Position numbers and translations under genes: made by a program. The notes under the pieces are model-generated. The model ran no database searches. It saw only the letters and a program-made list of their open reading frames with translations, and was not told the origin of the DNA. Below are positions 8,355-18,077 of a stretch of DNA of 64,000 nt, piece after piece. How positions within the stretch are numbered: position 1 is the first letter of the stretch; each line of letters begins with the position of its first letter. The DNA comes from an uncultured Roseovarius sp. (lineage in GTDB: Bacteria; Pseudomonadota; Alphaproteobacteria; Rhodobacterales; Rhodobacteraceae), in contig CAKSUL010000002.1 in the NCBI GenBank assembly GCA_934501475.1, positions 10,287 to 74,286 on the forward strand. The letters are read 5' to 3'.

Positions 8355-10610
8355 ATGGCAAACCCCAAATTCACCCCGGAAGAGGCGCTTGCCTTTCACC
8401 TTGATCCCACCCCCGGCAAGTTCGAAATCACGGCGACCGTGCCGATGACGACACAGCGCGACCTGAGCCTGGCCTATTCGCCCGGCGTTGCGGTGCCCTG
8501 CCTTGCCATCGCCGAGAATCCCGAAACGGCCTATGACTATACCAACAAGGGCAATCTTGTGGCGGTCATTTCCAACGGGACGGCGGTTCTGGGTCTGGGC
8601 AATATCGGCGCGCTCGCTTCCAAGCCGGTGATGGAGGGCAAGGCGGTGCTGTTCAAACGCTTTGCCGATGTGAATTCGATAGATATCGAGCTGGACACAG
8701 AAGATCCGGACGAAATCATCAACGCGGTCAAGCTGATGGGTCCGACATTTGGCGGCATCAACCTTGAGGATATCAAGGCGCCCGAATGTTTCATCATTGA
8801 ACAGCGCCTGAAAGAACTGATGGATATCCCCGTCTTTCACGACGATCAGCATGGCACGGCGGTGATTTGCGCCGCCGGTCTGATCAATGCGCTGCACCTG
8901 TCGGACAAAAAGATCGAAGATGTGAAGATCGTCCTCAACGGCGCGGGTGCGGCGGGGATTGCCTGCATCGAGCTGCTGAAACGGATGGGTGCGCGGCACG
9001 AAAACTGCATCGTCTGTGACACCAAGGGCGTGATCTATCAGGGCCGCACCGATGGCATGAATCAATGGAAATCGGCCCATGCGGTCAAGACAGACCTGCG
9101 CACGCTGGAAGAGGCGATGAAAGGCGCGGATGTGTTTCTGGGCGTGTCCGCGCGCGGTGCCGTGACCGAAGAGATGGTGATCTCGATGGCGCCGGACCCG
9201 GTGATCTTCGCCATGGCCAATCCTGACCCCGAAATCACCCCCGAAGAGGCCCATGCCGTGCGCTCCGATGCGATTGTCGCAACCGGGCGCAGCGACTATC
9301 CAAATCAGGTGAACAATGTTCTGGGCTTTCCCTATCTGTTCCGCGGGGCGCTGGATGTTCATGCGCGCGCCATCAATGACGAGATGAAGATCGCCTGCGC
9401 CGAGGCCCTGGCCGAACTGGCGCGCGCCGATGTGCCCGATGAGGTCGCAATGGCCTATGGGCGCAAGCTGACATTCGGGCGTGATTACATCATCCCCACG
9501 CCGTTTGATCCCCGTCTGATCCACACCATCCCGCCAGCGGTGGCCCGTGCCTGCATGGATACCGGCGCGGCGCGGCGGCCGATCGTGGATATGGATGCCT
9601 ATGAGGTGACCCTGAAATCCCGGATGGACCCCACGGCCAGCATCATGCGCTCGATCAATGCGCGCGCGCGCAACGCACAGGCGCGGATGATCTTTGCCGA
9701 GGGTGACGATCTGCGCGTGTTGCGCGCCGCCGTGCAGTATCAGCGGGCCGGAATGGGCCAGGCGCTGGTCGTCGGGCGCGAGGCCGATGTCGCCGAGAAA
9801 ATGACATTGGCCGGAATGGCCGACGCAATCAGCGAGCTGGAAATCGTCAACGCCGCCAATACCCCGCATTTGAAGGAATATCGGAATTTCCTTTATGAAC
9901 GCCTGCAACGCAAGGGGCATGACCGCTATGACGCGCACAAGCTGGCGTCACGCGACCGGCATGTCTTTTCGGCGCTGATGCTGGCGCATGGGCATGGTGA
10001 TGGCCTTGTGACCGGGGCGACCCGCAAATCGGCGCATGTGCTGGAACTGATCAACCATGTGTTCGACGCCGATGCAGAACATGGCGCAGTCGGTGTGACG
10101 GCGCTGATGAACAAGGGGCGGATCGTGCTGATTGCCGATACGCTGGTTCACGAATGGCCGGACGAAAACGATCTGGCGACGATTGCCGAGCGCTCGGCCG
10201 GGGTGGCGCGTCATCTCGGACTTGAGCCGCGCGTCGCGTTTGTCAGTTTCTCGACCTTTGGTTACCCCAAATCCGAGCGCGCCGAAAAGATGCACCGCGC
10301 TCCCAAGGTTCTTGAGGCGCGCGGCGTCAATTTCGAGTTTGAGGGCGAAATGACCGTCGATGTCGCGCTCAATCCGATGGTGCAGGAAAACTATCCGTTT
10401 CAGCGCCTGACCGGCCCGGCCAATATTCTGGTGGTTCCGGCCCGGCATTCGGCCTCGATCTCGGTCAAGCTGATGCAGGAAATGGGCGGTGCCACCGTGA
10501 TCGGGCCGATCCTGACGGGCATCGACAAATCAATTCAGATCTGCTCGACGACATCGACCAGCAATGACATTCTGAACATGGCCGCGCTGGCGGCGTGCAA
10601 GGTGGGGTAG
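8355..10610 (+). CDS. maeB: NADP-dependent malic enzyme with phosphotransacetylase-like domain
   Basis: The 751-residue fusion has an N-terminal malic enzyme (about 1-430) that decarboxylates malate to pyruvate. Evidence is 'AYSPGVAVPC', 'TAVLGLGNIGALASKPVMEG', 'VFHDDQHGTAVI' and the nucleotide-binding 'NGAGAAGIACIELL'. From about residue 440 the protein resembles phosphate acetyltransferase ('RMIFAEGDDLRVLRAA', 'DGLVTGATRKSAHVL'). In characterised proteobacterial MaeB proteins this domain is regulatory rather than catalytic. The length fits the family. It stands alone, convergent with msrA. Confidence 0.95.
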   Translation: MANPKFTPEEALAFHLDPTPGKFEITATVPMTTQRDLSLAYSPGVAVPCLAIAENPETAYDYTNKGNLVAVISNGTAVLGLGNIGALASKPVMEGKAVLFKRFADVNSIDIELDTEDPDEIINAVKLMGPTFGGINLEDIKAPECFIIEQRLKELMDIPVFHDDQHGTAVICAAGLINALHLSDKKIEDVKIVLNGAGAAGIACIELLKRMGARHENCIVCDTKGVIYQGRTDGMNQWKSAHAVKTDLRTLEEAMKGADVFLGVSARGAVTEEMVISMAPDPVIFAMANPDPEITPEEAHAVRSDAIVATGRSDYPNQVNNVLGFPYLFRGALDVHARAINDEMKIACAEALAELARADVPDEVAMAYGRKLTFGRDYIIPTPFDPRLIHTIPPAVARACMDTGAARRPIVDMDAYEVTLKSRMDPTASIMRSINARARNAQARMIFAEGDDLRVLRAAVQYQRAGMGQALVVGREADVAEKMTLAGMADAISELEIVNAANTPHLKEYRNFLYERLQRKGHDRYDAHKLASRDRHVFSALMLAHGHGDGLVTGATRKSAHVLELINHVFDADAEHGAVGVTALMNKGRIVLIADTLVHEWPDENDLATIAERSAGVARHLGLEPRVAFVSFSTFGYPKSERAEKMHRAPKVLEARGVNFEFEGEMTVDVALNPMVQENYPFQRLTGPANILVVPARHSASISVKLMQEMGGATVIGPILTGIDKSIQICSTTSTSNDILNMAALAACKVG

Positions 10611-10634
10611 GTGCGGGTGCGACCGCCTCTTGGA

Positions 10635-11303
10635 TCAGTGCGCGCCGACAAATGGCGCGGCTGATCCCCACAGCGCCTTGACCCGCTCATCACGCCCACA
10701 TGCGGTGCGATAGCGCAGATAGGCCTCACTTTGCCGCTTGGGGCCAAAGCGGGTCACGATCAGCTTGTTCCCCTTGTAGTAATCCTGATGATACTCTTCG
10801 GCCTTGTAGAACGTGGCCAGGGGCAGGATGGGCGTCACGATCTTCTGACCCAGATCGGACTGGGCCTTGGATTTGACCTGTTCGGCGGTTGCTCGTTCCT
10901 TGCCGTCCGCCACGAAAACGGCGGTGCGATAGCTGTCGCCGCGGTCACAGAACTGACCACCCGGATCGGTCGGATCGACCGAGCGAAAGAACATCGACAG
11001 CAATGTTTCGCGGCTGATCCTGGCCGGGTCGAACTGAATTTGGACCGCCTCGTAATGGCCGGTGCCGCCGCCCGTGACCGCGCGATAGGTGGGGTTTTCC
11101 AGCGTGCCGCCGGTATAGCCCGAAACAACCTCATGCACGCCGGGGACCGATTCGAAATCGGATTCGACGCACCAGAAACACCCGCCCGCCACGGTCAGGG
11201 TCTCGGTCCCGGCGGCATGGCTGCGCATGGTCTGCGCCCCGTAGCCAAGCATGATCAGCGCCGAGAGGATGACCGCCTTGTAGATGGAACCCGGTTTCAG
11301 CAT
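10635..11303 (-). CDS. msrA: Exported peptide-methionine (S)-S-oxide reductase MsrA
   Basis: The family motif 'GGCFWCVESDFESVPGV' has its catalytic Cys at about residue 42 and is followed by 'GYTGGTLENPTYRAVTGGGT' and 'DPTDPGGQFCDRGDSYRTAV'. A Cys near the C-terminus ('RYRTACGRD') may act as the resolving residue. Residues 1-30 hold a basic start and a hydrophobic stretch ('AVILSALIMLGYGAQ'), so the enzyme is probably exported or anchored and repairs oxidised methionine in periplasmic proteins. I chose ATG 11301-11303 because AAGGG sits 8 bases upstream. A GTG two codons earlier has poor spacing. Confidence 0.93.
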   Translation of the reverse strand: MLKPGSIYKAVILSALIMLGYGAQTMRSHAAGTETLTVAGGCFWCVESDFESVPGVHEVVSGYTGGTLENPTYRAVTGGGTGHYEAVQIQFDPARISRETLLSMFFRSVDPTDPGGQFCDRGDSYRTAVFVADGKERATAEQVKSKAQSDLGQKIVTPILPLATFYKAEEYHQDYYKGNKLIVTRFGPKRQSEAYLRYRTACGRDERVKALWGSAAPFVGAH

Positions 11304-11505
11304 TTTCACAACCCTTCCCTGTTTGCGCTTACCATGGCGCAGGGCGCGGCGTTCACCAATAGCCCGACATGCGATGTCACGCGCTGGTGAACTGAATTGA
11401 CCTGCGCCGACCGAATGAGAGTTGCGCGCATTCAGAATTGAAGTTGTGTTTCACCTTGCCTCCGAAACGCTTTAGCCTGCCCCGTGACATGTCAAGGAGC
11501 GCGAG

Positions 11506-12414
11506 ATGACCGATCATCAAACCACCCATCAGGCCGAAGACGACGCGCGCAATGAAACGATCCAGATTTGGCTGAACGGCATTCTGGTGCCAAGGGATCA
11601 GGCGCGGGTCAGTGTCTATGATGCCGGCTTCATGCTGGGCGATGGCGTTTGGGAGGGGCTTCGCCTTTATGATGGCACATGGGCCTTTCTGGACGAACAT
11701 CTGGATCGGCTGTTCGAGGCGGCCAAGGCGATAGATCTGGACATCGGCATGGACCGCGCGGGCGTGAAGCGGGCCTTGCTTGAAACGCAGGGGGCGAACG
11801 GCATGACAACGGATGTCCATGCCCGCCTGATGGTAACGCGTGGGATCAAGAGCCGCCCGTTTCAGCACCCCGGCCTGTCCCGGCAGGGGCCGACGATGGC
11901 GATCATCATGGAACATTCCCGCCCCAGTATCCCGCGCCCGATCCGCCTGGCTACTGTGCCGCATATGCGCGGGTTGCCGATGACACAGGACCCCAAACTG
12001 AACTCCCATTCCAAACTGAATTGCATCCTGGCCTGTATCGCCGCCGAAAAGGCCGGCGCGGATGAGGCGCTGATGCTGGATGTGCATGGCTTTGTGAACA
12101 CCACCAATGCCTGCAATTTCTTTATCGTGCGCAAGGGGGCGGTCTGGACCAGCACGGGCGACTATTGCATGAACGGAATCACCCGGCAGAAGGTGATCAA
12201 TCTGTGCCGTGCCAACGATATCCCGGTGTTCGAGCGGAATTTCAGCCTTGTCGATACCTATGGCGCGGATGAGGCGTTCCTGACCGGCACGTTTGGCGCG
12301 CAGACTCCCGTGGGTGAAATCGACGGGCGCCAGATTGGTGAGGGCCAGTTAGGGCCGGTCACCATACGCCTGCGTATGCTTTACAAGGACCTGATCGCAA
12401 GGGAAAGCGCCTGA
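11506..12414 (+). CDS. Class IV aminotransferase (PLP; BCAT/D-amino-acid transaminase fold)
   Basis: The 302-residue protein has the fold type IV signatures 'VYDAGFMLGDGVWEGLRLYDG', the likely PLP lysine in 'NSHSKLNCILA', then 'GADEALMLDVHGFVNTTNACNFF' split over residues 185-207, and 'GITRQKVINLC'. This family contains branched-chain aminotransferases, D-alanine aminotransferases and ADC lyases; the substrate cannot be told from sequence alone. The next gene begins in a TGATG overlap, so the two are translationally coupled and probably act in one pathway. AAGGAG precedes the ATG. Confidence 0.85.
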   Translation: MTDHQTTHQAEDDARNETIQIWLNGILVPRDQARVSVYDAGFMLGDGVWEGLRLYDGTWAFLDEHLDRLFEAAKAIDLDIGMDRAGVKRALLETQGANGMTTDVHARLMVTRGIKSRPFQHPGLSRQGPTMAIIMEHSRPSIPRPIRLATVPHMRGLPMTQDPKLNSHSKLNCILACIAAEKAGADEALMLDVHGFVNTTNACNFFIVRKGAVWTSTGDYCMNGITRQKVINLCRANDIPVFERNFSLVDTYGADEAFLTGTFGAQTPVGEIDGRQIGEGQLGPVTIRLRMLYKDLIARESA

Positions 12415-13127
12415 TGCGGATCGCCATGTGGTCCGGGCCGCGCAACCTGAGCACGGCGATGATGTATGCGTTTGGCGCACGCAAGGATTTCGCCGTGGTG
12501 GATGAGCCGTTTTATGCGGCTTACCTGGCGCAGACCGGGCTGATGCATCCGATGCGCGATGCCATCCTGGCGTCACAACCACAGGACCCGAAACAGGTGA
12601 TTGACGGGCTTTTGGGGCCGATACCCGATGGAAAACCGCATTATTATCAGAAACATATGACACAGCACATAGTTCCGGGCGTGCCGCGTGACTGGGTGAA
12701 CGATCTGGTCAATGTGTTTCTGATCCGCCATCCGGCACGGGTGGTGGCCAGTTTTGCGGCAAAATATGAAAATCCTTCGCTTGAGGATATCGGGTTTGTG
12801 CAGCAGGCCGAATTGTATGACCAGCTTACCGCCGGGGGGAAATCCCCGATCGTTATCGATTCCGCCGATATCCTGCGCGATCCGGAGGGGATGTTGCGAC
12901 GGCTTTGCCGCGCGCTCGACCTGCCTTGGGATGCGGGCATGTTGCACTGGCCAGAGGGCGGGCATCCCAGCGACGGGATCTGGGCGCGGCATTGGTATGG
13001 GACGGTTCATCGCTCGACCGGGTTTGCCGGGGCCGAGGCGGCATTGCCATCGGTCACCGGCCCGCTGGCCGCGCTGGTCGGGGCGGCCTTGCCCGCCTAC
13101 CGGCAATTGGAGGCGGGCAAGATCTGA
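12414..13127 (+). CDS. Sulfotransferase-like P-loop protein coupled to the aminotransferase
   Basis: The 237-residue protein starts with 'MRIAMWSGPRNLSTAMMYAF', which resembles the 5'-phosphosulfate-binding loop of PAPS sulfotransferases. The later 'VFLIRHPARVVASFAAKY' matches the 3'-phosphate-binding Arg...Ser motif. A conserved 'KHMTQHIV' separates them. The start codon overlaps the stop of the class IV aminotransferase gene by one base. The acceptor substrate is unknown, and sulfotransferase activity is inferred from the fold only. It is convergent with argG. Confidence 0.75.
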   Translation: MRIAMWSGPRNLSTAMMYAFGARKDFAVVDEPFYAAYLAQTGLMHPMRDAILASQPQDPKQVIDGLLGPIPDGKPHYYQKHMTQHIVPGVPRDWVNDLVNVFLIRHPARVVASFAAKYENPSLEDIGFVQQAELYDQLTAGGKSPIVIDSADILRDPEGMLRRLCRALDLPWDAGMLHWPEGGHPSDGIWARHWYGTVHRSTGFAGAEAALPSVTGPLAALVGAALPAYRQLEAGKI

Positions 13128-13146
13128 CGCCTTTTGCGTCTTGACC

Positions 13147-14379
13147 TCAGCCCTTCCTCAGCCGCCGGTCCCGCGCCGCCAGCAGCTTCAGGCGCAGGGC
13201 GTTCAGCTGGATAAAGCCGGCCGCGTCCTTCTGATCATAGGCACCGGCGTCTTCCTCGAATGTCACATGCGCTTCTGAATAGAGCGAATGCTCGGACCAG
13301 CGGCCGACAGTGCGCGCGCATCCCTTGTAAAGCTTGATGCGCACGGTGCCGGTGACATGGGTCTGGCTGGCGTCGATGGCGGCCTGAAGCATGGTGCGCT
13401 CGGGGCTGAACCAGAATCCGTTATAGATCAGTTCGGCATATTGCGGCATCAGCTGATCCTTGAGATGCATCGCGCCCCGGTCCATCGTGATCGATTCGAT
13501 CCCGCGATGCGCCTCCAGCAGAATTGTGCCGCCGGGGGTTTCGTAGATCCCGCGCGATTTCATCCCGACAAAGCGGCCTTCCACCAGATCGAGGCGGCCA
13601 ACACCGTGCTTGCCCCCCAGTTCGTTCAGTTTGGTCAGGACAGTGGCGGGGCTCATGGCCTCGCCATTGACGCTGACGGCATCGCCGCCCTCAAATCCGA
13701 TTTCGACAAACTCGGCCACATCGGGGGCGTCTTCGGGATGAACCGTGCGCTGATAGACGTAATCGGGGGCCATTTCGGCAGGATCTTCCAGAACCTTGCC
13801 CTCCGAGGAGGTGTGCAGCAGGTTCGCATCCACGGAAAACGGCGCTTCGCCGCGCTTGTCCTTGGCGATCGGGATCTGGTTCTGTTCGGCAAATTCGATC
13901 AACCGCGAGCGGCTGGTCAGATTCCATTCGCGCCAGGGCGCGATGACCTTGATGTCAGGGTTCAGCGCATAGGCGGCCAGTTCAAAGCGGACCTGATCAT
14001 TCCCCTTGCCGGTCGCGCCATGCGCGATGGCATCGGCGCCGGTTTCGGCGGCAATCTCAACCAGACGTTTCGAGATGAGCGGGCGGGCAATGGATGTGCC
14101 CAGCAGATACAGCCCCTCGTAAACCGCATTGGCGCGGAACATCGGAAAGACGAAATCACGCACGAATTCTTCGCGCACGTCCTCGATATAGATGTTCTCG
14201 GGCTTGATCCCCAGCATCACGGCCTTTTCGCGGGCCGGTTCCAGTTCTTCCCCCTGACCCAGATCGGCGGTAAACGTGACCACCTCGCATCCATATTCGG
14301 TCTGAAGCCATTTCAGGATGATGGACGTATCAAGGCCGCCGGAATAGGCCAGCACAACTTTCTTGGGTGCAAGGGACAT
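13147..14379 (-). CDS. argG: Argininosuccinate synthase
   Basis: The 410-residue ATP-dependent ligase joins citrulline and aspartate, the penultimate step of arginine synthesis. The N-terminal PP-loop '[18 protein letters not shown]' binds ATP. '[15 protein letters not shown]' and '[16 protein letters not shown]' are further family blocks, and the length is standard. It is transcribed alone on the minus strand, divergent from ilvA. argJ lies 22 kb away at 36.7-37.9 kb, so arginine genes are scattered. Confidence 0.97.
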   Translation of the reverse strand: MSLAPKKVVLAYSGGLDTSIILKWLQTEYGCEVVTFTADLGQGEELEPAREKAVMLGIKPENIYIEDVREEFVRDFVFPMFRANAVYEGLYLLGTSIARPLISKRLVEIAAETGADAIAHGATGKGNDQVRFELAAYALNPDIKVIAPWREWNLTSRSRLIEFAEQNQIPIAKDKRGEAPFSVDANLLHTSSEGKVLEDPAEMAPDYVYQRTVHPEDAPDVAEFVEIGFEGGDAVSVNGEAMSPATVLTKLNELGGKHGVGRLDLVEGRFVGMKSRGIYETPGGTILLEAHRGIESITMDRGAMHLKDQLMPQYAELIYNGFWFSPERTMLQAAIDASQTHVTGTVRIKLYKGCARTVGRWSEHSLYSEAHVTFEEDAGAYDQKDAAGFIQLNALRLKLLAARDRRLRKG

Positions 14380-14511
14380 GGTTTTTCCTCTGTCAGGGTC
14401 GCGCGGGACTTAGCCGGTTTTGAAATCCGGGGCAAGTGAAGGCCACATTTTCAAGGCTTGCCGTGCACCCCGGTCTTGCGTGCGCCGACGCAATCGGTCA
14501 CTCACTATCGC

Positions 14512-15750
14512 ATGAGTGATTTTCAGACCAACGCCCGCACCGCCGAGGCCGCGATGCGCGCGGTTTTTCCGGCCACCCCATTGCAGCGCAACGAACATCT
14601 TTCGCAGCGCTATGATGCCAATATCCTGTTGAAACGCGAGGATCTGACGCCTGTGCGCTCTTACAAGCTGCGCGGTGCGTTCAACGCCATGCGCAAGGTG
14701 CTGGCCAATGCGCCTGAAACGACGCAATTCGTCTGTGCAAGCGCGGGCAATCACGCGCAGGGCGTGGCGTTCATGTGCAGCCATTTCGGCGTGAAGGGCG
14801 TGATTTTCATGCCAGTGACGACGCCTCAGCAAAAGATCGGCCAGACCCAGAAATTTGGCGGCGATGCGGTGCAGATCAAGCTGACGGGCGATTATTTCGA
14901 TGTCACGCTGGCGGCGGCGCAGGCCCATTGTGCGGCGACCGGCGGGCATTTCCTGTCGCCTTTTGACGATGAGGACGTGATCGAGGGGCAGGCCACGGTC
15001 GCGGTCGAGATCGAGCGGGATCTGGGCGCACTGCCTGATCACATCGTGATGCCTGTCGGTGGCGGTGGCCTGTCGGCGGGGATGTGCAGTTATTTCGGCG
15101 ACAAATGCGATTTTACCCTGGTCGAACCCGAAGGCGGGGCCTGCCTTGCCGCGGCGCTGAAGGCCGGCGCGCCTGTGCCGCTCAAGCATGTGGATACCTT
15201 TGCCGATGGTGCGGCGGTGGCCCAGATCGGCGCGCGGACTTTTGCGCGCCTCCGGCATCTGGACCCGCATCGCGCGATACAGGTCAACGAAAACCGTCTT
15301 TGCACCACCATGCTCGAGATGCTGAATGTCGAAGGTATCGTTCTTGAGCCTGCCGGCGCATTGGCGGTGGATGCGCTCAAGGACATGGGTGCAGCGATCC
15401 GTGGCAAGACGGTGGTATGTGTCACCTCGGGCGGCAATTTTGATTTCGAGCGTCTGCCCGAGGTCAAGGAGCGCGCGCAGCGTCATTCGGGGGTCAAGAA
15501 ATACTTTATCCTGCGGATGCCGCAACGCCCCGGCGCGCTGAGGGATTTCCTTGGGATGCTGGGCCCTCAGGATGATATCGCGCGGTTTGAATATCTCAAG
15601 AAATCCGCGCGCAACTTTGGTTCGGTGCTGATCGGAATCGAAACGTCGGATCGCGCGAATTTCGTCAGGTTGCTGGCAGCGCTGGATGATGCGGGTTTTG
15701 TCTATCGCGACATCACCAATGACGAAGTGCTGGCCGAATTCCTGATCTAG
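14512..15750 (+). CDS. ilvA: Threonine ammonia-lyase (threonine dehydratase), biosynthetic type
   Basis: The 412-residue PLP enzyme converts threonine to 2-oxobutanoate for isoleucine synthesis. The PLP lysine is in 'VRSYKLRGAFNAM' (about residue 52). 'CASAGNHAQGVAF' and the phosphate-binding 'PVGGGGLSAGM' are present. A C-terminal ACT-like regulatory region (about 325-412) contains 'FILRMPQRPGALRDFLGML', which suggests feedback control by isoleucine. I chose the ATG at 14512. The frame is open back to 14458, but that segment does not look like the family's N-terminus. Confidence 0.94.
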   Translation: MSDFQTNARTAEAAMRAVFPATPLQRNEHLSQRYDANILLKREDLTPVRSYKLRGAFNAMRKVLANAPETTQFVCASAGNHAQGVAFMCSHFGVKGVIFMPVTTPQQKIGQTQKFGGDAVQIKLTGDYFDVTLAAAQAHCAATGGHFLSPFDDEDVIEGQATVAVEIERDLGALPDHIVMPVGGGGLSAGMCSYFGDKCDFTLVEPEGGACLAAALKAGAPVPLKHVDTFADGAAVAQIGARTFARLRHLDPHRAIQVNENRLCTTMLEMLNVEGIVLEPAGALAVDALKDMGAAIRGKTVVCVTSGGNFDFERLPEVKERAQRHSGVKKYFILRMPQRPGALRDFLGMLGPQDDIARFEYLKKSARNFGSVLIGIETSDRANFVRLLAALDDAGFVYRDITNDEVLAEFLI

Positions 15751-15769
15751 AACGGCGCTGCCTCGTCTC

Positions 15770-16102
15770 TCAGGCTGGGCACAGATCCCCGATTTTGTCC
15801 AGAAATTCAATCCGTGAGGCATCGAACGCCGCCAGCGTCGCAGTGATATCGATCTGATCGTGCCGCCCCCGGGCGGCGGCGGTTTCGCCCCGTTGGCAGA
15901 GATCGGAAAAGACAGTGAACCCCAGATTGAGAGCACTGCCCTTGAGAAAATGAAGCCGTGATTCCAGCTCCGCAGGATCAAAGCCATCGCGCAGTATCGC
16001 GATTTCGCCTTCAACCTCCTCCAGGAAAAGTTCAACCACTTCGCCAAAATCATCAGCCCCGATTTCATCACGCAATTCGGTGACGCGCATCCAGTCAATC
16101 AT
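15770..16102 (-). CDS. Hpt (histidine phosphotransfer) domain protein
   Basis: The 110-residue, almost all-helical protein carries the Hpt motif 'LESRLHFLKGSALNLGF', with the phospho-accepting His at about residue 51. It has no kinase or receiver domain, so it is a stand-alone phosphorelay intermediate. It is divergent from a response regulator with a PP2C-type phosphatase domain 98 bases away, which suggests they share a signalling pathway. The ATG at 16100-16102 has AGGT 6 bases upstream; a GTG one codon earlier is possible. Confidence 0.88.
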   Translation of the reverse strand: MIDWMRVTELRDEIGADDFGEVVELFLEEVEGEIAILRDGFDPAELESRLHFLKGSALNLGFTVFSDLCQRGETAAARGRHDQIDITATLAAFDASRIEFLDKIGDLCPA

Positions 16103-16200
16103 CACAACACCTATCTGTCAGCCCACCCAAACCTGCGCCATATCCCTTAACAAACTGCCAAAATCCGAACCGAAAAAGGCAAAATTTTAGGTTTCATGCC

Positions 16201-17529
16201 TTGTTAACAGAATCGTTGATATGGCTTGGGAATGATGTGGATCCGGGGTTTCCTGTGCTGAATTGTGAACTGAACACCAATGATGATGCGACGGCGAATC
16301 GCGCCATCAGGACGGTTCTGGTGGTCGATGACAGCCGCCTGCAGCGGCGTATTCTGGCCACGTCACTAAGGCGGTGGGGTTTCACGATCCATGAGGCGGA
16401 ATCCGGGATCGAGGCGCTGGAGATCTGCCGCACCTCCCCGCCCGATCTGGTGCTGAGCGACTGGATGATGCCGGGGATGAGCGGGCTGGAATTCTGCCGT
16501 GAGTTTCGCGACATGGCGCGCGATCACTATGGGTATTTCATCCTTCTGACCTCAAAAAGCGACAAGGCGGAAATTGCCCACGGGCTGGATGCCGGTGCGG
16601 ATGATTTTCTGACGAAACCCGTCAATGCGGGTGAGTTGCGCGCGCGCATTTCGGCGGGTGAGCGGATCCTGAGGATGGAACGCGAACTGACCGAGAAGAA
16701 CCGCCTGGTGAAATCGACACTGGATGAGCTTCAGTCGCTTTATGATTCGCTGGACAGCGATCTGATCGAGGCGAAGAAGCTGCAACAATCCCTGATCAGT
16801 GACCGGCACCGCGACCTGGGACCGGCAGAGGTGTCGATGTTGCTGCGCTCAAGCGGGCATGTCGGTGGTGATCTGGTGGGGATGTTCCGGGCGAATGACA
16901 CGCGCATCGGCCTTTATGGCATTGATGTATCGGGCCATGGGATCAGCTCGGCGTTGATGACCGCGCGGCTGGCCGGGTATCTGTCGGCCACCGCCCCCGA
17001 ACAGAACGTGGCGCTGCGAAAATGCGACGACGGGCGGTACATGCCGCGCCCGCCCGCGGAAACGATCACCGCCCTCAATCAGCTGTTTCTCAATGAGATG
17101 GAGACTGATCTGTATTTTACCATGCTTCTGGCAGACGTTGATCTGGAGACGGGCAAGGTTGTGATGACGCAGGCGGGGCATCCCTATCCGGCGTTGCAGC
17201 GTGCAAATGGCACCGTTGAAACGATTGGCAGTGGCGGCCTGCCGGTGGGCCTGATCGCGGGGGCGGAGTTTCAGCAGTTCGAGGCGCAGATGATGCCGGG
17301 GGACCGGCTGATGATTCATTCGGACGGGATCGTGGAATGCGCCAATGCCGAGGGGCGGCTTCTGGATGATGCCGGGCTGGCACGGATCCTGGGCGATCTG
17401 CGCCAGACTCATGGCATGGCCTGCCTTGAATCGCTGATCTGGAAGCTGGCGGATTTTGCCGGGGCGGACAGTTTTGAAGATGACGTGTCGGCGATTCTGC
17501 TTGAGTTCAAGCCGAGCCCGGTCCTGTAG
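16201..17529 (+). CDS. Response regulator fused to a PP2C/SpoIIE (RsbU-like) phosphatase
   Basis: The 442-residue fusion has an N-terminal receiver domain: acidic pair in 'VLVVDDSRLQRR' (43-44), phospho-acceptor Asp in 'LVLSDWMMPGMSG' (87) and Lys in 'DDFLTKPVNAGE' (139). A coiled-coil linker spans about 155-200. The C-terminal phosphatase has 'GGDLVGMF' (222-229) and 'YGIDVSGHGISSALM' (239-253), which contain the metal-binding Asp residues. Such proteins often dephosphorylate anti-anti-sigma factors. The start is unsure: TTG at 16201, or GTG at 16237 or 16255, with no ATG before the receiver domain. Confidence 0.88.
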   Translation: MLTESLIWLGNDVDPGFPVLNCELNTNDDATANRAIRTVLVVDDSRLQRRILATSLRRWGFTIHEAESGIEALEICRTSPPDLVLSDWMMPGMSGLEFCREFRDMARDHYGYFILLTSKSDKAEIAHGLDAGADDFLTKPVNAGELRARISAGERILRMERELTEKNRLVKSTLDELQSLYDSLDSDLIEAKKLQQSLISDRHRDLGPAEVSMLLRSSGHVGGDLVGMFRANDTRIGLYGIDVSGHGISSALMTARLAGYLSATAPEQNVALRKCDDGRYMPRPPAETITALNQLFLNEMETDLYFTMLLADVDLETGKVVMTQAGHPYPALQRANGTVETIGSGGLPVGLIAGAEFQQFEAQMMPGDRLMIHSDGIVECANAEGRLLDDAGLARILGDLRQTHGMACLESLIWKLADFAGADSFEDDVSAILLEFKPSPVL

Positions 17530-17538
17530 GATCGCCCG

Positions 17539-17976
17539 TTACAGGCAGAACCGGCGCACGAACATCCGGTCGCCGTCATTGCCCAATTCGCTGATCGCGG
17601 TCTGAACGGTGGTGGTGACGGCACGGTGGTGAGGCTCAGTCGGGTCCGCGATGTGGCGCGTGGGATACGCCATATAGACCGTGCACATCTTTTCGGCCCA
17701 CATGTCATAGTCGGGCAGATAGGCAAAGCGGCGAAATGCGCCCAGACGCCGGGGCCTTGTGATGATCCAGCCGGTTTCCTCGAACACCTCGCGGTGCAGG
17801 GCCCGAATCGGCGATTCACCGGGGTCCACGCCACCCCCCGGCAGCTGCAGGTCCACGCTGGGCCGGGTCTGAAGCGTCAGCAGCAGGCCGGACGCGTGAG
17901 GCAGAATTGCATAGACGCCCGGACGCCGGATATAGTGGATGCCCGTCTGTGGCGGTGCGCCGACCCGTCTGATCAT
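17539..17976 (-). CDS. Nudix hydrolase
   Basis: The 145-residue protein has a complete Nudix box around residues 50-72 ('GGGVDPGESPIRALHREVFE' followed by 'ETGW'), which fits Gx5Ex7REUxEExGU and gives the Mg2+-binding glutamates. The substrate is unknown; Nudix enzymes cleave nucleoside diphosphate derivatives. It ends only 9 bases from the stop of the convergent response-regulator gene and is divergent from hslO. Confidence 0.88.
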   Translation of the reverse strand: MIRRVGAPPQTGIHYIRRPGVYAILPHASGLLLTLQTRPSVDLQLPGGGVDPGESPIRALHREVFEETGWIITRPRRLGAFRRFAYLPDYDMWAEKMCTVYMAYPTRHIADPTEPHHRAVTTTVQTAISELGNDGDRMFVRRFCL

Positions 17977-18077
17977 TCTGCTGCCTCCTGTTGGCGCATG
18001 GCTTGCCCCTGCCTATATTGTCGCGATATGCCAAGGTCCGGCAGATATGAAAACCCCGAACACGCCAAGGAACCTCC

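Noticed and set aside
14410-16098. Long antisense frame over ilvA and part of Hpt
   Set aside because: No domain, no ribosome-binding site, and it covers two clear genes. Similar frames occur at 8346-9938, 19599-21110, 50247-51986 and 59026-60237.
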